From Hirundichthys speculiger (lineage: Eukaryota > Chordata > Actinopteri > Beloniformes > Exocoetidae), in contig JAGFBZ010001279.1 in assembly GCA_018398805.1 (NCBI GenBank), positions 806,001 through 870,000 of the forward strand: a DNA stretch of 64,000 nt, written 5' to 3'. How positions within the stretch are numbered: position 1 is the stretch's first letter; every line of letters begins with the position of its first letter. The translations under genes and the position numbers were made by a program. Under the pieces are notes generated by a model, which was not told where the DNA came from, made no database searches, and worked only from the letters and a program-made list of their open reading frames with translations. This document shows, one piece after another, positions 25,601-37,400 of this stretch.

Positions 25601-26283
25601 CATGACTTCAGGCTGTAGCAGAGGTGGATTTTCAGCACTTGACCTGCGTGCACAAGCCACTGTTCTTTGTTGGACTACAACGGACTTTTACACCCCTAAC
25701 AGGAGCTCTACGTTGACTGTCCACCTGAAAACCCCCACCCATCTATTGATATAAGCACAAAAATATCTGCAAGACAGAAGTTGGTGAAGAAGAAGAAATA
25801 AAAAGGTGGTTTGCTGGAGCAGGAACGACATCAGTACTTACTGGATCTTCCTCACACAGAAATTTGTAAAACAAAACAAAAAAAAAGCATCGAGTCTGTG
25901 GGCAGAACTTTCTTCCATCTGCACAGGCTGATTTAATTAAGAGGCCTTAATATGATCTAAAGATTATGAGTCATGGAGTGATGAGTTTTTACCAAATTTA
26001 TAGGAAATAAACATCAACTCTACATCAGGGCAGAAAACAGACATGACTCACCCCAGTGCATCCAGACAGAATCAAGACACCAAACTCTCAGTGATTAACG
26101 GCATAATGGAAAAGAGATTAAAAGACACACACACACACTGATTCACTGGTATTTTTATACTGCAGTTGTGTTTTAAATTCAGTAGAGGTTTTCATGTCCA
26201 GCACAGATTTTTTTTTATGTGCTCATTGTCTGCAGAATGAAAAATTAATGAAAGACAGTTCTCCCTTTAGAGACACATGAAAT
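25601..26283 (-). other. Likely epsti1 3' untranslated region and downstream flank
   Basis: The stretch lies directly after the epsti1 stop codon on the minus strand and has no gene of its own. The only poly(A)-signal variant I see is ATTAAA on the minus strand at 25932-25937, which would give a 3' UTR of about 350 bases. Weakly supported. Confidence 0.35.
25932..25937 (-). terminator. Candidate poly(A) signal of epsti1 (ATTAAA)
   Basis: ATTAAA on the minus strand about 350 bases after the stop; no AATAAA lies between it and the stop codon. Confidence 0.3.
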
Positions 26284-26429
26284 TCAACTAAGCGTGCAGA
26301 TGAGCAGTGTGCAGGCCTGCTCGTAATCGCCGTTGCACTGGCTAAGGATGTCCTCTAGGAAGTCTTTGGTGCAGTCTGGAAAGTTGGTTATCAGCTTCAT
26401 CAGGGCCCAGTCATAGTCGGGTTCAGGGT
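26284..26429 (-). CDS. epsti1: epsti1 exon 10, CUE-like C-terminus and stop
   Basis: Acceptor TTTCCAG, in phase with exon 9. It encodes residues 288-335, DPEPDYDWALMKLITNFP and onward to the TGA at 26286-26284. Residues about 296-331 match the CUE pattern: a helix ending in NFP (usual MFP), a second helix FLEDILSQ, a Gly-Asp turn (NGD), and a third helix with a Leu-Leu pair (CTLLI). A transposon copy lies 88 bp upstream of the acceptor. Confidence 0.78.
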
Positions 26430-29400
26430 CTGGAAAGAAGAGTATGGAAATAATCCCCAAACAGTCATTTTCTTTCCATGTTAAAAGGATGCTTTTCATT
26501 AGAGGCTACCTGAATACAGTGATCCCTCGCCAATTCAAGCTTTAAGTTCCGCGGGTTTAGTTATTCGCAGATTTTTCAGGAATATATAATATAATAAAAA
26601 ATCAGGAAAAAAAATCACGGAAATTCCATGAAAATCCACCTCACAGCAGACGAGAGGCCACAGCTGCCAGTGAAACATCAAACGATGACTCGCGGCCTCC
26701 TGTAAGCAACACGACAAACGCAGACGGCCCAGAACTCTAGAATCTGTGCTCTGATTGGCTGAGACGCATCACCCAAACATCACAGGATGTTGTGCGCATT
26801 CTCTCACAGCGAAGAAATGTGAGCCAGCCTGGCCCCTTTAAGAAGGTACCCTTATGGGTAATGGTGTGGCCTTATGGGTAATGGTGTGGCCTTATGGGTA
26901 ATGGTGTGTGTGTGTCGTGGGACAGCAGAAGAAAACGGGGTTAGATGAAAAGTGTAGTGGGCATCAACAGCAGCCCAGCGTGTATAGATTTACATTCTCT
27001 GTTAACCGACAGGAGCCGAACAATACAACCTGTGTGATGTTACAAGTTCCTGCAGTGACAGAATAAAGTGCTCGTTCCATGCAGAGAAAACTGGACTTTT
27101 TCTTTTGTTGTTGTTAGCGTGTTACCCGCTAATTACGAGCCAAAAATAGCACAATACCAGCAGTTTCTTTACTACGGTTCAGAGACCAGAGGCTGTGAAG
27201 GTAACAGAAAGACCACAGTTGAGCCTTTGTCTTGTTTCGGTGCTGTGCCTCGCTACTTTTTTGGGGTTTTTAAACATATTTTAAACACATTATTGAGGCT
27301 CGGGGGGCTCTGACTCCAGTTCGCAGATTTTGATTTTTGCGGGGGGGCGCCGGTCCCCATTAACCGAAAAAATAAGGGATCACTGTACTGCAAAATGGTG
27401 CTATTTTTAACCACTAGGTGGCAGTAATAGATTCTACTTGAGGCTTTTTGGGGCACGACCACTTCCAAAAAAGAAAGCAACAAGCCAAAACAAGCGATAC
27501 AGATTATTCATTTTACATAATTTTCTGCCTTCGAACAAGCATGGTGTAGTACTGAGAGTAAATATCATAGATCCAAAGTAAGGAAGCTACACATCTATCC
27601 CTTCATGGCTGACGTGACCAGGGTAAAGTGGCTAAAAGATCCCTCTGCACATAGAAGATAGACAAAATGGGGGAAGAGTATTAATGTGCTGAACATCAAA
27701 AGAAATTCCAGGCTGTGATCCCGTCATTTCAACAAGGAAAAGATCTGCACCGACGGCGGTACGAGTGGCGATGCTGTCTACTTTGCCTTGAATGACCAGA
27801 GGAAGTCACTAGCATTGGGAAGACTGGAAAGGCACAGGTCTGCAAAGTATGAGTATGAGTGCTGCTTCCTTACACATCCACGGTATTCAGGTAGCCTGTG
27901 CACACTTCTGTGCACAACTGAAGGAGTCCATCTCACAAATTCCTTTTTTTTTTTTTTTCTATGTGTAGTAGATGGTTCAATCAGTTTTGCTAAAAAATTT
28001 CAGGCACAATCAGCAACCAGATGCAGCGCAGCAATCCCCATCATGCTCTTTCCACAGCCGCTTTTCTAAAAATGCTCTTCAACGACTGACAGGAAGCTTT
28101 GTGGTCATTTCTTTTAAGGCAGCCTCAAAAGTTTTCCCGTCTGACTACTTTTACATGTCTTCTCCACAGTTCTACGATCAGACTCCTGGAAGTTCTCTCT
28201 GCTGTTAGCTGGTCCAGCTGCAGGATAAGAAAAAAGAAATCACCCATCCTGCTATCACTCAACCAGGCAGCAGTGTCGGGGCGGAGCAACGGCAGAACGG
28301 AAAAACATGATCTTCACACTGGTAAAATATAGGCTGGGTCTGGCGGATGCATCCTGTCATGGATTGAGGATGTTGTGGCATTGCGACATGCAGAACTGCG
28401 CCCGCAGTGGGAGCGCCAGGGCTCCAGGCTTGAAATATTCTTGGATATGTTGGCGTTAAACCCGGGCACGTGAAGTCGCCCCGTTCTGGCGAGTGTTTTG
28501 ATGGCAGTTGGTCAAGAATGAAGAGCGATGGAGAGGAAGGACTGGATGGTTTGTAAGTGAAACTCTGTGCTGGGAGTCGTGTGTGTTGCTCAGAAACACC
28601 GTTCTAATACTTCAGCTCTTGCTGCGTGAATAAAAAAACACAACAACAACAAAAAAAATGCACATCCTCCTTTTCTCCACGTTTAACGCGGCGATCTAGA
28701 TTTTTAAAGCAACCAAAATATTAGTTGCAGCTGGATGGAGAAACTGCATATGGCTTGACATGAGCTGAAATGAGCAAAGTGATACATTTGACTAATAAAT
28801 CTTTTTTAGTTTTATTGTTCAAATTCAAAATCAACATCATCTAAGGGACTTGCAGTATTTCTGTTGGGGTACAAGCACTTCAACTTTGGGATGAGAGCTC
28901 ATATTTGTCACCCTCGTGGAGGGAGGCAGATGACTGCCAGTAAGCCAGCAAACGATTTAGCCATTTAAGGTTGTAAAAGTGAAGCGCTTGCACACGCTGC
29001 TCCTCAGACACTTCAAGTTTAAAATGATCTCCTTTACTCACGCAATGTCCTCGTCCCGTAGTGGGTGGAGGCAGCCTCTTCAGTTCCAGAGCTACTGTTT
29101 CGAGCTCACATTCTTCGATTCAGTTCATTCAATTCAATAATACTTTATTAATGCCTGAAAGGTAATTAACAGAAATTAATTCCTGGTGTTTTTGCAGCAG
29201 GGGGTGATCATACTTTGGGACAAAAAACCGGGAGCTTCAGTGACATTAAAACATTACTGGACCAAAAAAACGAATCTATGAGTCCTAATACATATTTATT
29301 TCTGTAATTTTTACCTTAAATGACCACATACACACTGATCAGAAGGAGTAAATCTACCAAACGACACTGTGATAACTTGTGGGAAACACACTGCCTAGTC

Positions 29401-31437
29401 ATTAATAAATCAGTGATCATTATGAGTTGTATTTCTTAGATCTAACTGATACAGAGAGAAGCTTCTCGCATCACATCCTCTGGTCTTAAAAGAAAGATGT
29501 TAATCTGTTTCAGAAGGTCCAATTATTGATCTGCACCAAGCAAATAAAGCGGCTAGATTGCTGTAAGTATTTAAACAGCGTAAAGAACGGTCCAGCGCAT
29601 TATTAAAACCTGCAAGGACAGGCTCTCATCTTAGAGGAATAAATGCGGTTGGAAAAAATTCTTGAATGATTGTTTCCAGAGATCACTCGAGTATTTGTTG
29701 AAATCTAATTGTGAAAAAAATGTATACTTAACATCGTTTAATTGTGAAAGTAGGAGCATTTCCACATGCACGGGGTGAAATGAACTCACAATACTGAGAG
29801 CGAACAGCTGTGTAGCCTGAAGAAAACCACTTATTGGTGGTTAGAAAAAAAAAAAACACTTCGGTTTTCTCAGGAGCATAAACATTGAACTCAATGGAAA
29901 AAGTTCATGTGGTCCAAAGAGTCCAGATTTTTTTTTGTTCCTGTGTTATGGGTGGATCAGGGTAAGAAGAGCTGTGGACGGAGTGATGCATCCATTTATG
30001 TGTAGTGACCACCGTGTACGCCTGTGGCGGCAGTATTATGATCTGGGGTCAGGTCTGGTTTCAACAACATCATGTGCCCAGAGAAATTAGGTCAGCTGAC
30101 TAGAAGAAAATGAATCACCAAGTTTTTCCGTCAACAGGTTTCATTGTTTTGTTCCTTCTTTTGATAACACAAGTGCCACCAAGTGACAACAACAGGAATT
30201 ACTGGACTCAAATAGTGAAAGAGTGGACACTCATGGACTGGTCACCGCAGAGTCCAGACCTCACAGTCAGTCCCGTTCATTTTCAGTGGTCTCCTGCGCC
30301 ATCGCATTAGATAAAGCACCACTGCATGCCTCTATGACAAAACAGGGGAAGCAAAATGGCCCATGGTGCAGTGGGCCTTAGCCTTAAAGCTGCAGGCGTT
30401 GTGTGATTATCATGAATCTCTTACAATGTATGATGGTTCTATATCCCCCGACTTCATGCAGCCGTATGCACGCTCTGATACTAGCTGGGGGGCAGTATTT
30501 TATTAGACACAAGGCACATAAGGGCGATAAACAGTACATTATTAAAGCTTCCACTGTTTGGTCAGCTGTGTTGGATTTTGCAGTCATGTTTGAAGTTCTG
30601 CACATTTCAGTGTCAGATATCTGACTCTGACGAATGAATCCAGCAGAGATTTCGCTCCAAGATCTCTGAAATTCTGACTGAATCCATCAGAGTTGTGGTG
30701 TCTAAATAAAGACCCGTGACTGAACTCCACGCTTTGATCAAAACCAGGAATATTTTCCACTTGCTTTCAGGGACATTTGTTGCATTTTATTGATGGGTAC
30801 GTGTAAGCAGCAAAGAGTTGGATCATGCAAGTGGATAAAGAATGATGACCCTGAAACATAACAACCCAAGGCCCCGAAAACAAATCATTTAAACTGGTGG
30901 AATTCATGTACGGCTTACACGGACGCCTTCCTCTTTTAGAGTGTTATCTTTGCATTCATGCAGAGATTTCGAGTGTCAACTTCTGTTTGATTAAACAGGG
31001 GGTCCATGCAACATGAAACTTGTGGAGCGCGGCAGAAGATGCTCGAATGGAAAAGGTAACAAATATGACATTGTGTTGTGGGTTGTTTTTTTTTTGTTGT
31101 TGTTGTTGTTGTTGTTTTTTAATCTCAGGTATTTCATGCGTGTTTAGCGTCCAATAAGGTGTCGATCTAGGCCAATAACAGAAGGGTGGGGCCGCACCTC
31201 CCGGCATGTCTGCTTGGCTGCAGGCCCAGTCTGTCGCTCTATCCTGGTCTCAACATTTCAGAGAATTTCCCTTCATGACTGACGGAGCTTAATAACAAAT
31301 CGTGCACTTGCGTGGGAGTTGTTGAGGTCTGATGCTCTGACTCTCTGCGTCTGCTCCAAATTCATACTTAATTGTATTTGATATTTTAGTCATGTTTTTA
31401 AAGGAAAGACTTGGAAAAAACTTTCTTACTCATACTT

Positions 31438-31479
<42 letters not shown>

Positions 31480-34418
31480 TTCCCCTGTTCCCACAAACTA
31501 CAAGTATGAGCGTGATTTAAATGTCCGGAGCTACAGTATCACCATGTGCCGTGCACAACTTCCTGCATGCATTACAGAAGCTTGTGAAGCCTTTGATTTA
31601 ACGTAGACTAAACAGAAAAGCACAGAAAGGATGAGGTGCGCAATTCTTGTCACACGCCTGATTTAGGTTTGGTTAACCAGAGTGGGGAGAAGAAAAAAAA
31701 AAAGCGTGAGAAACAGTGGACTGTGGGTTATTCACACATCTAATCTCAGCTCACCGGCTTCCTCCGTCCGGCTGGAGCACTTCTGCTCTGAATCCAGTTT
31801 CAGGTGAGTCAGGGGGACTTGTCCAGCTGCTGCCTGTTGTCCCAGGTCCTCGGGGGCCACGGAGGGACGCTCTGCCTCCGCGGCGCTTTCCTTTTTGGTC
31901 TCGTTCTCCCTCCCTCTGCTCTGGCACTCAAGTTTGTCCAGAAAGGCCGCATATTCACCCTGTCAAAATACACTGAATGAGGAGATGCTTCGCATAAAAC
32001 CTTTCCAGTAGCTGTGCCGGTCTTTGGCATGCCTGCAGGCTCCAACTGGCAGTGAGCTCAAAGTGTTTGACAGCCTTTTAAACTTCTGAACCCACTAAAA
32101 TATAGCGAGGTTAGTAAACTGCTCGCAGCCACTCAGCATTCACCGACCCGGTCAGTATGTACTGGTTTAACGCCAGAGGGATGAACAAAACAAACGATTA
32201 ATCTCACTAAGAGCTTCTCTATTTCTCTTTTAGCTTATTTAGTTTTAATTTAACACAAATAGTTCTCCATTTTCATCAGATGTCCCCAGTTCTCCATCAG
32301 TTACTTCAGTGCTGTTTTTTTCTTTTCATTTACATAATTACATGGTTGGTTTGTACCTTTTGTGTTCCAGCTCCGCTTCTCTTATACTTTTCGACTCCTT
32401 CCTGTCTCTGTTGGTTCTCCACATCCTAAAACAGAAAACTCACATCAAATGTTGATCAAGAGGAGCTGAAAGAAACATCAAACACTGTAATACTCGAAAG
32501 CAGTTTCATTACATCGAGTTATTGGCGAATGACAATGAGCAAATTCAGACAGCAACACAGATTTGTGACTCTCTGCAGTGTTCATCCTCACCAGTAGGTG
32601 TCACTACTGGGAAAATGATGTCACACTGCAAAAAAAAAAGGGGGTCTTCAAACAAGATAAAAACACTACAACTAAGGAAAAAGGTTCTCAAAACAAGTGA
32701 AATCTGTCAATGCAGCAAGATAATTTCACTTGGTAAGATTTCTTAAATTAAGATTGTAGGAACACTTGTTTCTAGATTTAAGAAAGGTATAATTTGTTAT
32801 TGAATCTTAAAACAAGATTTATGTTGATGAGGAGAGGAGATGAGGAGGAGGAAAAAAAGTAAAACATCTTATTTTAAGTGTTAATTGTCTCATTTTAGGA
32901 TTCTCTGCCTGTTTGAGACAAAAAAGTAAAGTTTTACTTGATATAAGATTATACCGAGACTTAAAATAAGAAAGTAATTATTAAAACAAGAAAAAATATC
33001 TAACGCTTTTAAATGTAAGTTTTTTTTTTCTTGGTAAGAACAAAATAATTTGCAGTGCACTGCACTGAAGGAACAGAAGTACATCTGTCACACACAAACC
33101 ACACAGTTTTAACAACATCTGAATTTTTGATACCTTTCTAAAATGAACAATAATTGTACCCTCTCTCTGTACAGATGTCAATAAAACTAGACCTGCTTGC
33201 CTCCTGTTCTTCCTCTCATTCAAAATCATCACTCCTGCAGTGTGCAGCAGATTGTACAGATTTGGAGGTGCATGACTGTCTGAATCGGCACCAGAGCGTC
33301 CAGAGCAGCAGGTGCTGCGATGTTATTTGTGGTTGTACCCCTGCATCGGTTTTCTCTGGTTGTTTCAGTAGCTTTAGGTTATCTTCAGGAACTGAAGCCT
33401 ATGAAAGTGATGAAAAAGATTCAAGACTGCATCCTCTGTTGCTCAAGTTTAACCAACCCATCTGTAAAAGCAGCAGTCATTTTATTCATGAAAAAAAAGA
33501 AAAAACAGAACAATGAAAACTGATTTGTTGGTTATTAACATGAAATCAGATCTGCTCTCCACTTTATTTCAGGATCACATCTCAGCCCTGTCGGTTTGTC
33601 ACGGATAAGATGAACTCCGCAAAGTTGCAAAACTGAAAACATTCCCACCGCGCGAGCTGGACTTCCTGTGTGGTGGTGATAACAGACGCTGGCAGCTAAC
33701 CAGGGCCTAAACGTTCAATAAAATGCTACAAGGAACCTCGAACGGTTTCTTAAGTGCAAAAGCTCAACTGAAGCCTCGTGCACTCATGCACACGTGCACA
33801 AGCATGTGAGAAAAATAGCAGATGCTAGAAAATGATGCAAAATCTTCCAACATATAGTACCACTCCACGATTTAGACACAGCTTGTCACTGAAATTTGAT
33901 TTATACTGAACATGCTGTAAAAATGGAGTAATAATCGCTTCTGTATTCATAGTTAGAAAACATTTTCTTTGGTCAACTTATGCAAGTTATTAACAGGTTA
34001 AGTGTCAGTATAAAGCCAAAGTTATACTGTAAATCAGGGGTCTCCAGTCTCGGTCTGGAGGGCCACTGTCCTGCAGGTTTTAGATGTTTCCCTCCTTCTT
34101 CACACCCTGATACAAGTGACTGAGTCATTAACAGACGTGTGCTGACCTTAATGACAAGATGATGACGGCCATTAATTAGGATCAGGAGTGTGTTAAAGCA
34201 GGGAAACATGCAGAACCTGCAGGAGACCGGCCCTCGAGGACCGAGACTGGAGACCCCTGCTGTAAATGTAAATGAATGTTATTTTACAGGAAAATGAGCA
34301 GTTTCTCCTTTATTTTTGCGACTCGACTCTCCTTCCCAGGAGGGCTGACGGACCAATAAGAGGGCTTTCCACCTGTGTGAGCCCTCTGCTCTCACCAAAG
34401 CTCAGCATCAACTCTCCC

Positions 34419-34450
<32 letters not shown>

Positions 34451-37400
34451 CACAAATGTACATACACCCACAACTCAAGTATGTGAGGGGGAGAGAACCG
34501 TCTGTCTTTTGGAGCCAATACAGAAAGAACAACAGATCCCAGCGTCCCGATCAGAACCACATCAAGACGTTTGACTTCTGCTGCCCTGTGGCCGCAAGCT
34601 TTCATCTCCTAATCTGTGACGTCCATCTGACAAGAGCTACAGTCTGGGAGAGTTGGGAGAGGAGAGGGAAAGAAAAGATGGAAAGATGGAAAAGGAAAAT
34701 ACAGAAAAGCAGAAAGAGAAGGAGACAAATGAGGCAAGAAGAAATAGGAAGGAGGGAGGAAAAGGGTTAGAGAGAAAGTAAGTGGATAACAGGAGAATGC
34801 AGGCGATGGGAAAGTCAAACAAGAGACCGCTGGGGAGGAAAGGTGGAGACAGAGTGAGACAAAGGTGGAACGGCCAGGAAGAATTGAACTTTTATGACCA
34901 TCTGTAACCTCATCCTGTCAACTCCATCATCCAGTTACCCCGTCTGTGTATTCATGTGTTTGTGGTCCACCAGAACACTAAAACCTCTTTCTCACTGTAA
35001 GTGCTTCCTTCTCTTTCTCCACCAAGACGTTTAACCCTCCGTCTCTCTCTCTCTCTGCACCGGCTTGCTTGCTGAGAGATTTTCATCATATCTCTTGAGA
35101 ATAAAAAAAGCTCAACAGTTTAAAAAAAAAAAAAAAAAGAAAGACAAGATTTTCCTCTTTCCACAGAGCATGTGCTCTTCCAACAGCGCTGTTGTTCAGA
35201 TAACACTTAGTGTATCCTTGGGCTGTTTCCTGCATGGGCACAACATCACTGGTAGGTTGGGTGGAGGAGCGTGCAAACTCATCTGCACCACGTGTGACGC
35301 TCCCAGAGAAGCTGTCAACACTCTCCAATAAATATGTGTTTTCTGAGCTAAGAATAATGTGACCTTTTCACACACGAGAGATTTTTGTTCCATGATTTAT
35401 GACGGTAATTACCGTTACAGCGACGGCTGAGAAGAAACGTATTTATAGTGTCAGCAGGTAGTTGCTCTGTGGGATCCCGGAGGAAATCAAAAGACGAAAA
35501 TAATTATTTAGTTTGAATTATTGGATAAAAAAAAACAATTAAAAAGAAAAGAATGTGTTTTTGAATTTGAGTCTCCCATTTTTAGCTCATCTGGTTGCTA
35601 ATAAAAGATGAAAATCTGGCATTTTATCAATTGTGACCTGCAAACTGATACTTTTTTTAAAAAACTCTTTATTGTAGTTTGTGACTTTGTAAACAATTTT
35701 AGCTTTTTAATTCTAATTTCCTCCATGGAATCTGGATCCATATCTTCCATATCTGGGTGTAAATGTTGTTGTGTAACTTTACAAACCAAACTGCCATTTT
35801 GAATTTCTGCTTGATGTTTTTTAAATGTCTGGAAGGAAGCCTGCTGGCAGCTCAGGCTTGTGTTACGTTTTCACCTAACACAATTCTTAAAACTATTTGA
35901 AATGTAGTAATTTCAGTAAGCTCATAATTAAATGTGGTTTAATTGAATTTTATGCCATGTCTCCATTAATCTGGAATGATTTCTTTTCCCCCATTTTTCC
36001 CACCTGTTCACTGAATCAACTTATATTTCAACATTTTGCTGCAATGATTACAGTGATCCCTTGCCACGTTTGCGGTTTAAGTTCCATGGTTTTAGTTATA
36101 CGCTGATTTTTTTGAGAAATATATATTATTTAAAATTTTTAAAAATTCAAAAAATCGCAGAAACATCACAGGATGTTGTGCGCTTCTCTCACAGTGAAGA
36201 AATGCTGTGAGCCAGCCTGGCCCCTTTGAGAAGGTGGCCTTATGGGTAATGATGTGGCCTCATGGGTAATGGAGTGTGTGTGTTGTGGGATGGCAGAAGA
36301 ACGGCTTGGGGGGCTCCGGCTCCATTTCACGGATTTTGATTTACCCGAGGGGGCGCCGGTCCCCAGTCCCCATTAACCACGAAAAATAAGGGATCACTGT
36401 ATCACTAAGCCAAAGTAAAGTTTTGAGGCAGCAATAATTAAAGGGCTCGCTCATTTACAGGTTTGTCCTTTTTTTTTTTCTTTGTTTTTTTTGTTTTTTT
36501 TTTTGGGGGGGGGGGGGGCACTAGGGCAATTTAACACACTTTAATGTATAAGAACCCCGTTATTTTTCTCATACTATGCATTGCTGCAGCATCTCTATGC
36601 TCCTGTCTGTTGCAGCTCCTGTCTCTTTAAGAGGCCCCTCCCATAAGGGCCTGTCTGCTCTGATTGGTCAAAAATAACCAAGCAGTTGCTCCTACTTCCT
36701 ATGAGGGGTGTGAAACTTGTCAATTATAAGGTATTGTGTAAAGATATTATGTGGAGATGTCATTAAGGGAAAAAAGCTGGGACCTCCACCAAGCTTCAAC
36801 ACACTGATGGGAAAAAAAAAAAAAATTAAAAGCTTTGCATGACTTCCTTAAGTGACAATGAACTGACAGGAGGTGAAGGCCAGGAGTTTTTCTCTGCAGA
36901 TACTGGACGTTTATCAGCCCAGGTTGCTGTACTCTACTGTCCAAACTTCCCAGTGGCGTCACTCCGCCTGTCTGCCTCTGCTCGACATGAACTCTGGGAA
37001 GTCCCTTGAACTCTCCTAGCACTCAAACTCCTTCCCTCCCAGGAAAACCAACATTCAGAGAGGAAGAGAGGCTGAGAAAAGATTAAAAGGAAGCAGGAAA
37101 AAAAAAAAGGACCAGATGGATGGACAACACTTAAAAGCAAATAGCAAGAGGGGGGGAAAGCAATGGGCCGATCTTGATGGTGCTGCGCTGCTGTATGCCT
37201 CAGCTCTGAGTAGGAGATAATTGTAGGGGTGCTGGGCTCCTCAATCCCACCAGCCTTTTGGGGATAGAGTTTAAGACCTCAGCAGCCTCGGACGATGAAA
37301 GCTCGGCACCCAAAAATGTTTACTCAAAAAACAGTTTCCAAAGGCAGTTCCACTGGTGTGAAATACAACAGAGATTCAGTCTCCAGCAGCCACAGACATG

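Noticed and set aside
30956..31207. Minus-strand frame with a Gln/Lys run
   Set aside because: Driven by a TTG/poly(T) simple repeat; no domain.
32357..32425. Alternative frame of exon 8 giving RTNRDRKESKSIREAELEHK
   Set aside because: Looks like a charged helix, but would break phase with both exon 7 and exon 9 unless further unseen exons exist.
33154..33516. 120-codon plus-strand frame in epsti1 intron 7
   Set aside because: Low-complexity Ser/Cys composition, no motif, no splice or promoter support.
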